In this document: positions 26,756-34,860 of the stretch, in pieces
Numbering within the stretch: position 1 is the stretch's first letter
Layout: the number at the start of each line of letters is the position of its first letter
Assembly (NCBI RefSeq): GCF_001668725.1
Contig: NZ_LZKL01000120.1
Coordinates: 1-64,000 of the forward strand
DNA: 64,000 nucleotides
DNA from: Mycobacterium sp. E787
GTDB taxonomy: Bacteria; Actinomycetota; Actinomycetes; Mycobacteriales; Mycobacteriaceae
Reading direction: 5' to 3'
Position numbers and translations under genes: made by a program
Notes under the pieces: model-generated
The model's input: only the letters and a program-made list of their open reading frames with translations
The model's database searches: none
Told to the model about the DNA's origin: nothing

Positions 26756-27379
26756 TCAAAACCATTGGCGATCAAGCGAATACGGATAGCGGGCCACGCC
26801 GAGTTTCACCAGTAGGCGCGCCACGTGCCTGCGCACCACCTCTTCGTCCAACTTCGTGCGCTCGGCGATCTGCCGGTTGGTCAGGCCGTCTCCGAGCAGG
26901 CTCAGCAGCGCGCGGTCCCGGTCGTTGAGGGCCCAGACCCCTTCGCCGTTCTCGGCGATCCGCCACAGCCTCTCCATCAGCGCGGCCGTGGCCCGCGGGT
27001 CCAGCAGCGATCGCCCGGCGCCGACATCCTTGATGGCGCAAGCCAATTCCATGCCCTTGACGTCTTTGAGGACATAGCCGCTGCCGCCGGCCAGGATCGC
27101 ATACAGCATGGCCTCGTCGGCGGTGTGCGACGTCAGGATCAGGCAGCGCAGCTCCGGCGTGGACGACAACAGATCCCGGCACAGTTCCACGCCGTTCCCG
27201 TCGGGCAGCCAATCGTCGAGCACCGCGACGTCGGCACCGACGCCCGGGATCTTGGTCATCGCCTCGGCGACGGATCCGGCCTCCCCCACGCAGTGGAGTT
27301 CGGGGTCCGCGCACAGCAGATCCGTCAGGGCGCGCCGCACCGCCACATGATCGTCGACCAAGAAGAAACCCACGCTCAC
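26756..27379 (-). CDS. DevR/DosR-like response regulator without adjacent kinase
   Basis: A 207-residue NarL-type regulator, close to DevR (Rv3133c) in the receiver: acidic pocket FLVDDH, phospho-acceptor Asp in LDDWLPDGNG, Thr of LILTSHT and Lys of LKDVKGMEL are all kept. The C-terminal HTH (LTNRQIAERTKLDEEVVRRHV) differs from DevR exactly in the recognition helix, where DevR has AEKTVKNYV with base-contacting Lys and Asn. The C-terminus is also different (RYPYSLDRQWF) and shorter. GTG start 27379. Lies 21 bases behind the Rv3134c-type stress gene, as devR does, but no devS follows. Probably a diverged devR with altered or lost DosR-box binding. Confidence 0.85.
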   Translation of the reverse strand: MSVGFFLVDDHVAVRRALTDLLCADPELHCVGEAGSVAEAMTKIPGVGADVAVLDDWLPDGNGVELCRDLLSSTPELRCLILTSHTADEAMLYAILAGGSGYVLKDVKGMELACAIKDVGAGRSLLDPRATAALMERLWRIAENGEGVWALNDRDRALLSLLGDGLTNRQIAERTKLDEEVVRRHVARLLVKLGVARYPYSLDRQWF

Positions 27380-27400
27380 ACGAGTCCCCGCCGCCGGCCT

Positions 27401-28234
27401 CTACAAATTGCTCGAACGCGTGACGAGAATGGAGCTTCCCGCGTTGTGCGCGCCGCACAGGTCGTGGCACGCGCGCGCGTCGGTGACGAAAAGCTGATCC
27501 GGCCCGTGGTCGGCGGCCAGAAACTCCACGACGCTCCCCCGTACGATGGCGCACTCGACCTGCACATCGGGGTACCGCCGCGTCCACCGGGCAATCCGGC
27601 GTCTCAGTTGCGCCTGCGCCGAACGCTTGGTGTCGGCGTCATCGGGTCCCGTGGCGTGGGATACCGCAATCACTCGCAGCGGGGCGCGGCGCAATCTTGC
27701 TTCCTCGAAGGCTTGGCGCAGCGCCCCTGCTTCGTCCGCTTGCACCGTGACGCGAGCGACCTTGGCGGTCGCCCGCCTGCCCCTCGGGCGCGGGATGACT
27801 GCGACGGGGCACAGCGCCGACGCGGCGAGGCTCGAGGAAAGCGAGCCGACGCCATGGGCGGCGTGGTTGAGCCCGATGGATCCGACACACATCATCTCCG
27901 CCGACCTGGATTCTTCGATCAGGTTGGCGAGCGGCCTCCCCCAGAGGATTTCGGTTTCGACCTTCGCCGGTTGCCCGGTCGCCTCGATCGCCCGATGCGC
28001 GTCTTGCAGTGCCAGACGGGCGGCCGCCAACCGGCCCTTGCGATCCCCGGCAGGCGCAGATTCCGGTGGCTCGATCACGTAAACCAGTCTCAGCGGTATG
28101 TCACGGCCGACCGCCTCGTCGACCGCCCAGCGGGCCGCCGCAATGGCCGCCTTCGATCCGTCGACACCAACGACGACGGTCGGAGCTGAATCACGCATCC
28201 GCGTCTCCTGCGCTGCTCGGAACTGCCACATCAT
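27401..28234 (-). CDS. universal stress protein (Rv3134c-like)
   Basis: A 277-residue tandem UspA protein equivalent to Rv3134c, first gene of the Rv3134c-devR operon. Domain 1 (about 15-150) starts VVVGVDGSKAAI and ends GSIGLNHAAHGVGSLSSSLA; domain 2 is degenerate and lacks a clear ATP motif. The ATG at 28234 has GGGGAGG seven bases upstream. The frame is open further upstream, but a start there would place the DosR-like box inside the gene, so the shorter form is used. Confidence 0.9.
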   Translation of the reverse strand: MMWQFRAAQETRMRDSAPTVVVGVDGSKAAIAAARWAVDEAVGRDIPLRLVYVIEPPESAPAGDRKGRLAAARLALQDAHRAIEATGQPAKVETEILWGRPLANLIEESRSAEMMCVGSIGLNHAAHGVGSLSSSLAASALCPVAVIPRPRGRRATAKVARVTVQADEAGALRQAFEEARLRRAPLRVIAVSHATGPDDADTKRSAQAQLRRRIARWTRRYPDVQVECAIVRGSVVEFLAADHGPDQLFVTDARACHDLCGAHNAGSSILVTRSSNL

Positions 28235-28299
28235 CGTTACGGCCTCCCCGTAAGGTATTGCCGGGTGCGGCGGTAACCCCAGGGGCGTTAGGTTCACAA

Positions 28300-28319
28300 A
28301 TGGGGGCCATTGGTCCCTA
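28300..28319. promoter_or_regulatory. DosR-box-like site
   Basis: ATGGGGGCCATTGGTCCCTA resembles the dormancy operator TTSGGGACTWWAGTCCCSAA: the outer GGG and GGTCCC parts match, with central differences. It lies 66 bp upstream of the Rv3134c-like start, and the M. tuberculosis Rv3134c promoter also carries DosR boxes. The rest of the 464-bp gap 28235-28698 up to the PPE gene holds no gene. Confidence 0.55.
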
Positions 28320-28698
28320 TCTAGGGCTCGCGGCCGCATTGCCGCCCCTGGCCCGCCGCCCCACCCGAAGGACTCGCGGGTTCCCGTCGCAGGGCGTCAC
28401 TTCGCCGCAACCGCACTGTTTCGCCGACATCGGATTCGGGTGCAGCAGAATTCGACGGCGCTTCGGGCTGCGACCGCTTTTCTTTAGGTATCGCTTCCCG
28501 CATTGCGCTGAATTCGGCCATTTTCGGTGAGCGGCATTGGATCGGGCCGACACGCTGGACGTTTGGCGCTAAATCTCCACTACTGACGCGAAACCGCGCC
28601 TACATTCTTATCACCACCGCGCCGACGCGGCGCTGGCGGGTAAGTGCCGAATCGGGATCGGCACGGTTCACCATGTACACCAACAGGGAGACCTGACA

Positions 28699-29856
28699 AT
28701 GGATTACGCCCTTTTCCCGCCCGAAATCAATTCCGCTCGTATTTACAGTGGCCCGGGGTCGGGCTCGCTAATGGCGGCCGCTGGAAGCTGGGATTCGCTG
28801 TCCGCCGAATTGGGCAGCACGGCCGAGACCTACGAATCCGTGCTCTCGAGCCTGACCACCTTGCACTGGCGCGGCCCGGCGTCCGATTCGATGACGGCGG
28901 CGGCCGCCCCTTACGTGCAGTGGCTGACCACGACCGCCCAGCAGACGAAACAGACGGCCATGCAGGCCAGGGCCGCGGCGACGGCGTTCGACCAGGCGTT
29001 CGCCATGACGGTGCCCCCACCGCTGATAGCGGCCAATCGGGCGCAGCTGCAGGCCCTGATCGCGACGAATTTCTTCGGCCAGAACACGGCGGCGATCGCG
29101 GCGACCGAGGCGCAGTACGCCGAGATGTGGGCCCAGGACGCGACCGCCATGAACGGCTACGCCGTCAGCTCGGCGGCGGCTTCCCGGCTGGCCTCGTTCT
29201 TGTCCCCGCAGCAGACGACCAACCCGGACGGCGTGATCGAGCAGAACGCAGCGGCCAACCAGGCAGCCGGCGGCCCACTCGCGAACGTGTATTCGCTGTT
29301 TCAGCAGTTGACTTCGCAGCTGGGAAACGCCCTCAACCTCAGCCCCGTTCCCATCAGTACAAACCCGCTCAGCGTGCTGGATTCCATCCAGCTCGTGAAC
29401 ACCGCGATCCAGGGGACCGGAACCATGGCGGGGATCCCGGCATCGCTGAGCGCCAATACGGCCAATCTCTTCGGCATCCAAGCGAATATGGCGTATCTGG
29501 CCGGCCTCTCGGGGCCTTCCCCGGCGCTCGGGCCCATAGGGCTCGGCGAGCTGAGGGATGCCGCCAGCGCGACGGGACCCGGCGGTATGCCTAACGCGAT
29601 CACCGTGAGCATGGGCCGGTCGAACACGATCGGTCCGATGGCGGTGCCGGCCGGCTGGTCGGCGCCGTCGGCCACCCGCGTCGCGGCGCTGGAGCCCGCC
29701 GGCCTGACCACGCTCCCGGGAACCGACGAGCTCGCCGGTTCCGGTTATCCGGGCGTGCCCGGGATGCCGGCGGGCACGATGGCGCGGGCCTCGGGCGTGC
29801 TGCCGCGCTACGGGACCCGGCTCACCGTGATGACGCGCCCGCCCGCGGGCGGCTAG
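28699..29856 (+). CDS. PPE51: PPE family protein PPE51
   Basis: A 385-residue PPE-SVP protein. PPE motif at residues 7-9, the WxG-type HWRGPA near residue 54, and the helical PPE domain to about 180 with FFGQNTAAIAATEAQYAEMW. The C-terminal part has GPMAVPAGW, the SVP motif with Ser replaced by Ala, and ends ASGVLPRYGTRLTVM, as in PPE51 (Rv3136). PPE51 is exported by ESX-5 and in M. tuberculosis is linked to uptake of glycerol and sugars across the outer membrane. No PE gene precedes it. Good ribosome site (AGGGAG) before ATG 28699. Confidence 0.9.
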   Translation: MDYALFPPEINSARIYSGPGSGSLMAAAGSWDSLSAELGSTAETYESVLSSLTTLHWRGPASDSMTAAAAPYVQWLTTTAQQTKQTAMQARAAATAFDQAFAMTVPPPLIAANRAQLQALIATNFFGQNTAAIAATEAQYAEMWAQDATAMNGYAVSSAAASRLASFLSPQQTTNPDGVIEQNAAANQAAGGPLANVYSLFQQLTSQLGNALNLSPVPISTNPLSVLDSIQLVNTAIQGTGTMAGIPASLSANTANLFGIQANMAYLAGLSGPSPALGPIGLGELRDAASATGPGGMPNAITVSMGRSNTIGPMAVPAGWSAPSATRVAALEPAGLTTLPGTDELAGSGYPGVPGMPAGTMARASGVLPRYGTRLTVMTRPPAGG

Positions 29857-30182
29857 ACGGCCGGCGGCTCGGCCGGCGCGAGCCGCCAGTTGTCCGGATT
29901 CTTCGGCGAGTACACCACCGGGAGCAGCTGGCCCATGGTCGGCCAGTGCTCGACGTCGACCGCCATGCGCTGGTAGACGGCGTACTCGCTGACGGTCGGC
30001 CCGTTGATGACGCCGGCGATGGTGACGTACTGCTCGCCGGCGGCGTCCGGCCGCGGGCTGACCCCGGTCACCAGCAGCGTCCCGCTCGCCAGCTCACCGC
30101 GTGGGCCGCGCGGAATGAACCGCTGGGCCAGGAACACCCCCAGAACCGCCACCAGCAGGATCAGCACTCCGAATTCCCACAC
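29853..30182 (-). CDS. small membrane protein (Rv3136A-like)
   Basis: A 109-residue protein with one N-terminal membrane helix (about 3-22) and a soluble domain (GELASGTLLVTGVSPRP, YVTIAGVINGPTVSEYAVYQ). It sits where Rv3136A does, convergent with PPE51; the two stop codons share the palindromic CTAG at 29853-29856. Start ATG at 30182, divergent from hisN by 23 bases. Function unknown. Confidence 0.75.
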   Translation of the reverse strand: MWEFGVLILLVAVLGVFLAQRFIPRGPRGELASGTLLVTGVSPRPDAAGEQYVTIAGVINGPTVSEYAVYQRMAVDVEHWPTMGQLLPVVYSPKNPDNWRLAPAEPPAV

Positions 30183-30205
30183 CCGGCCATGGTAGGACTG
30201 CTCCC

Positions 30206-30985
30206 ATGGGTCGCGACGATCTCGCGCTGGCGCTCGCGCTGGCGGACCGCGCCGACGCGCTGACCGCCGCCCGGTTCGGCGCGTTGGACCTGCGCGTCGA
30301 CACCAAACCGGACCTGACGCCGGTGACCGACGCCGATCGCGCGGTCGAGACCGACCTGCGCGGGGCGCTGGGACGCGAACGGCCCGACGACAGCGTCGTC
30401 GGCGAGGAATTCGGCGGGACCGCGACCTTCAGCGGCCGGCAGTGGATCATCGACCCGATCGACGGCACCAAGAACTTCGTGCGCGGGGTGCCGGTGTGGG
30501 CCAGCCTGATCGCGCTGCTCGTCGACGGCGTCCCCGCGGTGGGCGTCGTGAGCGCGCCGGCGCTGCACCGCCGTTGGTGGGCCGCGCGAGGCTGTGGCGC
30601 GTTCGCCGCCGTCGGCGGCGGCCCACCGCGACGGCTCACGGTTTCTTCGGTGGCACAACTGGATTCGGCGAGCCTGTCGTTCTCCAGCCTGTCGGGATGG
30701 GCGCAACGCGGCCTGCGCGATCGCTTCATCGGGCTGACCGATGCGGTGTGGCGGGTCCGCGCCTACGGGGACTTCCTGTCCTACTGCCTGGTCGCCGAGG
30801 GGGCGGTGGACATCGCCGCCGAACCGGAGGTCTCGGTGTGGGACCTGGCGCCCCTCGACGTCCTGGTGCGCGAGGCGGGCGGGGCGTTCACCGACCTGGA
30901 CGGGACCCCGGGCCCGCACGGTGGCAGCGCCGTCGCGACCAACGGACATTTGCACGAGCAGGTGCTTTCCCTCCTGCGGGCCTAA
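30206..30985 (+). CDS. hisN: histidinol-phosphatase (inositol monophosphatase superfamily)
   Basis: Mg-dependent phosphatase of 259 aa, equivalent to Rv3137, which carries out the histidinol-phosphate step of histidine synthesis. Metal-binding motifs of the superfamily are intact: VVGEEFGG, the WIIDPIDGTKNF signature, and WDLAPLDVLVREAGG. ATG at 30206. Pathway role follows the M. tuberculosis assignment; related enzymes act on inositol phosphates, so substrate is not proven by sequence alone. Confidence 0.88.
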   Translation: MGRDDLALALALADRADALTAARFGALDLRVDTKPDLTPVTDADRAVETDLRGALGRERPDDSVVGEEFGGTATFSGRQWIIDPIDGTKNFVRGVPVWASLIALLVDGVPAVGVVSAPALHRRWWAARGCGAFAAVGGGPPRRLTVSSVAQLDSASLSFSSLSGWAQRGLRDRFIGLTDAVWRVRAYGDFLSYCLVAEGAVDIAAEPEVSVWDLAPLDVLVREAGGAFTDLDGTPGPHGGSAVATNGHLHEQVLSLLRA

Positions 30986-31016
30986 TCTTTGTGAATTAGT
31001 TAACACGCAGTCCCAA

Positions 31017-31040
31017 CTATCTTACTCCGGAGTAAGATAG
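31017..31040. promoter_or_regulatory. 24-bp perfect palindrome, likely operator of fadE24-fadE23
   Basis: CTATCTTACTCC and GGAGTAAGATAG form an uninterrupted 24-bp palindrome ending 37 bp before the fadE24 start. The size and symmetry fit a TetR-type dimer site controlling the fadE24 operon. I do not recognise it as a KstR, KstR2 or FasR motif. Confidence 0.7.
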
Positions 31041-31077
31041 AGATATCCGCATCGCCCCAACGACAGAGGCTGCTGAC

Positions 31078-32484
31078 ATGACCGACACTCGCTCCGGTTC
31101 ACAACAGACGAAGACCCCCCGCCCACGGCCGAAACGGCGCGGCCGCAAGACCGGCGTCGGGCTGCAACCGCACAAGCGGACCGGCATCGACATCACCCTG
31201 GCGCTGCTCACCCCCCTCGTCGGCCAGGAGTTCCTGGACAAATACCACCTGCGCGACCCGCTCAACCAGGGCCTGCGCTACGGCACGAAGACCATCTTCT
31301 CCACCGCCGGCGCGGCGTCCCGCCAGTTCAAGCGGGTCCAGAACCTCCGCGGCGGGCCGACCCGGCTCAAGTCGAGCGGCAAGGACTACTTCGACCTGAC
31401 CCCCGACGACGAGCAGAAGATGATCGTCGAGACCCTCGACGAGTTCGCCGCCGAGGTGTTGCGTCCCGCGGCGCATGACGCCGACGAGGCCGCGACCTAC
31501 CCGCCGGATCTGATCGCCAAGGCCGCCGAGCTGGGCATCACCGCGATCAACATCCCCGAGGACTTCGAGGGCATCGCCGCCCACCGCTCCAGCGTGACCA
31601 ACGTCCTGGTGGCCGAGGCTCTCGCGTACGGCGACATGGGCCTGGCGCTGCCGATTCTCGCGCCCGGCGGCGTGGCGTCGGCGCTCACCCACTGGGGCAG
31701 CGCCGACCAGCAGGCCACCTACCTGCACGAGTTCGCCGGCGAGAAAGTGCCGCAGGCGTGCGTCGCCATCGCCGAACCGCAACCGCTGTTCGACCCCACC
31801 CGGCTGAAGACGACCGCGGTGCGCACCCCGAGCGGCTACCGGCTCGACGGCGTGAAATCGCTGGTCCCCGCCGCCGCCGACGCCGAGCTGTTCATCGTGG
31901 GCGCCCAGCTGGACGGCAAGCCCACGCTGTTCATCGTCGAGTCGTCCAGCAAAGGCCTTGCGGTCAAGGCGGATCCGAGCATGGGGATTCGGGCGGCGGC
32001 CCTGGGCCGGGTCGAGCTGTCCGGGGTGTCGGTGCCGCTGGGTGCGCGGCTCGGCGAGGACGAGGCTTCCGACGAGGATTACTCGGAAGCGATCGCGCTG
32101 TCCCGGCTCGGCTGGGCCGCGCTGGCGGTCGGCACCTCGCACGCGGTGCTCGACTACGTCGTCCCCTACGTCAAGGAACGCGAGGCCTTCGGCGAGCCCA
32201 TCGCGCGCCGCCAGGCGGTGGCCTTCATGTGCGCCAACATCGCCATCGAACTCGACGGCCTGCGGCTGATCACGTGGCGCGGCGCCGCCCGCGCCGAACA
32301 AGGCCTGCCGTTCACTCGCGAGGCCGCGCTCGCCAAGCGGCTCGGCGCCGACAAGGGCATGCAGATCGGCCTGGACGGCGTGCAACTGCTCGGCGGCCAC
32401 GGCTACACCAAGGAGCACCCGGTCGAACGCTGGTACCGCGACCTGCGGGCCATCGGTGTGGCCGAGGGCGTCGTCGTTATTTAG
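31078..32484 (+). CDS. fadE24: acyl-CoA dehydrogenase FadE24
   Basis: Flavoprotein of 468 aa for the first step of beta-oxidation or a related CoA pathway. A basic N-terminal extension (about 1-90) precedes the acyl-CoA dehydrogenase fold; the FAD/C-terminal motif GVQLLGGHGYTKEHPVERWYRD is clear. It matches Rv3139, long known as isoniazid-inducible, and precedes fadE23 as in M. tuberculosis; such pairs often form heterocomplexes. The stop codon lies in the first unit of a 12-bp tandem repeat. pflA (Rv3138) is missing between hisN and this gene. Confidence 0.9.
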   Translation: MTDTRSGSQQTKTPRPRPKRRGRKTGVGLQPHKRTGIDITLALLTPLVGQEFLDKYHLRDPLNQGLRYGTKTIFSTAGAASRQFKRVQNLRGGPTRLKSSGKDYFDLTPDDEQKMIVETLDEFAAEVLRPAAHDADEAATYPPDLIAKAAELGITAINIPEDFEGIAAHRSSVTNVLVAEALAYGDMGLALPILAPGGVASALTHWGSADQQATYLHEFAGEKVPQACVAIAEPQPLFDPTRLKTTAVRTPSGYRLDGVKSLVPAAADAELFIVGAQLDGKPTLFIVESSSKGLAVKADPSMGIRAAALGRVELSGVSVPLGARLGEDEASDEDYSEAIALSRLGWAALAVGTSHAVLDYVVPYVKEREAFGEPIARRQAVAFMCANIAIELDGLRLITWRGAARAEQGLPFTREAALAKRLGADKGMQIGLDGVQLLGGHGYTKEHPVERWYRDLRAIGVAEGVVVI

Positions 32485-32508
32485 GTCGTTATCTAGGTCG
32501 TTATCTCA
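32473..32508. repeat. 12-bp tandem repeat, three copies, across the fadE24 stop
   Basis: GTCGTTATTTAG, GTCGTTATCTAG and GTCGTTATCTCA follow each other without spacing (32473-32484, 32485-32496, 32497-32508). The first unit carries the fadE24 TAG stop. Gain or loss of units would change the distance to fadE23 (start 32529) without altering the FadE24 protein. Confidence 0.85.
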
Positions 32509-32528
32509 CTCGAGCCGAAAGACCAATC

Positions 32529-33734
32529 ATGGCAATCAATCTGGAACTCCCTCGCAAGCTGCAGGCGGTCAGCGTCAAGACCCACCAGGGCGCCGCCGAG
32601 ATGATGCGGCCGATCGCGCGCAAGTACGACCTCAAGGAGCACGCGTACCCGGTCGAGCTGGACACCCTGATCAACCTGTTCGAGGGGGCCTCCGAATCGG
32701 TCGCCTTCGCCGGGGCCGACGCGCTGCGCGACGAGGACGAGGACAGGGACCGAAACCACAACGGCGCCAACATGGCCGCGCTGCTGCAGACGCTGGAGGC
32801 CAGCTGGGGTGACGTCGCGATGATGCTGTCGGTGCCCTATCAGGGGCTGGGCAACGCCGCCATCTCCGCGGTCGCCACCGACGAGCAGCTGGAACGCCTG
32901 GGCAAGGTGTGGGCGGCGATGGCCATCACCGAACCGGGCTTCGGGTCCGACTCCGCGGCGGTGTCCACCACCGCCAAGCTGGACGGCGACGAGTACGTCA
33001 TCAACGGCGAGAAGATCTTCGTCACCGCCGGCTCGCGCGCCACCCACATCGTGGTGTGGGCGACGCTGGACAAATCGCAGGGCCGCGCCGCGATCAAGTC
33101 GTTCATCGTGCCGCGCGACCACCCCGGCGTCACCGTCGACCGGCTCGAGCACAAGCTCGGCATCAAGGGGTCCGACACCGCGGCGATCCGGTTCGACAAC
33201 GTGCGCATCCCGAAGGACAACCTGCTGGGCAACCCGGAAATCGAGGTCGGCAAGGGCTTTTCGGGGGTGATGGAGACCTTCGACAACACCCGCCCGATCG
33301 TTGCCGCCATGGCCATCGGAGTCGGCCGCGCAGCACTGGAGGAGATCCGCAAGATCCTCACCGAGGCCGGGGTGGAGATCTCCTACGACCGGCCCTCCCA
33401 CGCCCAGAGCGCGGCCGCCGCCGAGTTCCTGCGGATGGAGGCCGACTGGGAGGCCGCCTACCTGCTGTCGCTGCGGGCGGCGTGGCAGGCCGACAACAAG
33501 ATCCCCAACTCCAAAGAGGCGTCGATGAGCAAGGCCAAGGCCGGCCGGATGGCGAGCGACGTCACCCTGAAGTCCGTCGAGTTGTCCGGCACCGCAGGCT
33601 ATTCCGAGCAGTCACTGCTGGAGAAGTGGGCCCGCGACTCCAAGATCCTGGACATCTTCGAGGGCACCCAGCAGATCCAGCAGCTGGTGGTCGCGCGCCG
33701 CCTGTTGGGGCTGTCGTCGGCGGAGCTCAAATAA
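32529..33734 (+). CDS. fadE23: acyl-CoA dehydrogenase FadE23
   Basis: A 401-residue acyl-CoA dehydrogenase, partner of FadE24 (Rv3140 counterpart). The FAD-binding ITEPGFGSDSAAV and INGEKIFVTAGSRA, and the C-terminal ELSGTAGYSEQSLLEKWARD, with a likely catalytic Glu in DIFEGTQQIQ, are present. ATG at 32529, 45 bases after the fadE24 stop and just beyond the tandem repeat. Substrate not known. Confidence 0.9.
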   Translation: MAINLELPRKLQAVSVKTHQGAAEMMRPIARKYDLKEHAYPVELDTLINLFEGASESVAFAGADALRDEDEDRDRNHNGANMAALLQTLEASWGDVAMMLSVPYQGLGNAAISAVATDEQLERLGKVWAAMAITEPGFGSDSAAVSTTAKLDGDEYVINGEKIFVTAGSRATHIVVWATLDKSQGRAAIKSFIVPRDHPGVTVDRLEHKLGIKGSDTAAIRFDNVRIPKDNLLGNPEIEVGKGFSGVMETFDNTRPIVAAMAIGVGRAALEEIRKILTEAGVEISYDRPSHAQSAAAAEFLRMEADWEAAYLLSLRAAWQADNKIPNSKEASMSKAKAGRMASDVTLKSVELSGTAGYSEQSLLEKWARDSKILDIFEGTQQIQQLVVARRLLGLSSAELK

Positions 33735-33815
33735 GCGCCGGCGGCCGGCCCGTGCGCGAGACGGTACGGCCACCGCGTGGACAGCGATCCCTCGGGTGCG
33801 GTTAGCGTCGTCGGT

Positions 33816-34838
33816 ATGGACACGTTTCACGCGCTCGTCGCGCGCCAAGATGGTGACCGGATTACCGCGTCGGTCGAGACGCTGAACCCCTCGGACCTGC
33901 CGCCCGGCGAGGTGACGATCCGGGTGCAGTACTCGAGCGTCAACTTCAAGGACGCGCTGGCGCTGACGCCGGGCGGCGGCGTGGTCCGCAATTACCCGGT
34001 GGTGCCGGGCATCGACCTGACCGGCGAGGTCGTCGAGTCGCACTCCCCCGACTTCGCCGTCGGCGACAAGGTGCTGGCCCACGGGTATGCGATCGGCACC
34101 GGCCACCACGGCGGCTACGCCGAGTACGCGCGGCTGCCGGCCGACCAGGTGGTGGCGCTGGGCGACCTGACGCCGCGCGAGGGCGCCGCCATCGGGACCG
34201 CCGGCTTCACCGCCGCGATGAGCGTGCGGGCGTTGATCGACTGGGGCCTGCAACCCGGCGCCGGGTCGATCGTCGTCACCGGCGCCTCGGGCGGCGTCGG
34301 CTCCGTCAGCGTGGACCTGCTGGCCGCCGCCGGCTACCGGGTGGTCGCCTCCACCGGCAAGGAGCAGGCGGCCGGGCTGCTGAAAGAGCTTGGCGCCGCG
34401 GAGGTTATCGGGCGGTTGCCCGAGGACCCCGACGCCAAGCCGCGCCCCCTGGCCAAGGCGCGCTGGGCGGGCGCGGTGGATTGCGTGGGCGGGGCGACCC
34501 TGGCCGATGTGCTCAGCGCCGTCGACTACGGCGGGGCGGTGGCCTGCAGCGGCCTGACGGGGGGCCCGGCGCTGCACACCACGGTGATGCCGTTCATCCT
34601 GCGTGGCATCGCGCTGCTCGGGATGGACTCCGTGCTGATGCCGATCGGCCGGCGCCGCAAACTGTGGGCGCTGCTGGGCGATTCGTCCCCCGCAAGCGGG
34701 AGGTACCCCCTGCGGCCCCGCCACCTGGAGTCGGTGATCCACGAGGTCGACGTGAAGGACGTCGTCGGGGTGCTCGACCAGCTGCGCGCCGGCGCCTTCT
34801 CGGGCCGGGCGGTGGTGCGGGTCGCCGACGGGTTTTGA
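33816..34838 (+). CDS. acrylyl-CoA reductase-like MDR oxidoreductase (AcuI/YhdH family)
   Basis: NADPH-dependent medium-chain reductase of 340 aa, similar to AcuI, which reduces acrylyl-CoA to propanoyl-CoA. GroES-like domain (SSVNFKDALALT, GIDLTGEVVES) then Rossmann domain (VTGASGGVGSVSVDLLA), and LRPRHLESVIHEVDVKDV near the end. ATG at 33816 (MDTFHAL) is preferred to one at 33777. About nine residues (SSPASGRYP) between LLGD and LRPRHLE come from an in-frame copy of a 25-bp repeat (34686-34710). Not in the M. tuberculosis fadE23-fadB4 interval. Confidence 0.85.
   Translation: MDTFHALVARQDGDRITASVETLNPSDLPPGEVTIRVQYSSVNFKDALALTPGGGVVRNYPVVPGIDLTGEVVESHSPDFAVGDKVLAHGYAIGTGHHGGYAEYARLPADQVVALGDLTPREGAAIGTAGFTAAMSVRALIDWGLQPGAGSIVVTGASGGVGSVSVDLLAAAGYRVVASTGKEQAAGLLKELGAAEVIGRLPEDPDAKPRPLAKARWAGAVDCVGGATLADVLSAVDYGGAVACSGLTGGPALHTTVMPFILRGIALLGMDSVLMPIGRRRKLWALLGDSSPASGRYPLRPRHLESVIHEVDVKDVVGVLDQLRAGAFSGRAVVRVADGF
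34686..34710 (-). repeat. 25-bp hairpin-forming dispersed repeat, copy 1
   Basis: Read on the minus strand this is GGGGGTACCTCCCGCTTGCG plus GGGGA, containing the stem CCCGC-TT-GCGGG. It lies inside the AcuI-like gene and is translated in frame. Near-identical copies are at 38286-38314 and 43263-43287. Confidence 0.8.
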
Positions 34839-34860
34839 GTCGGCAGTAGGCTGTCCGACC

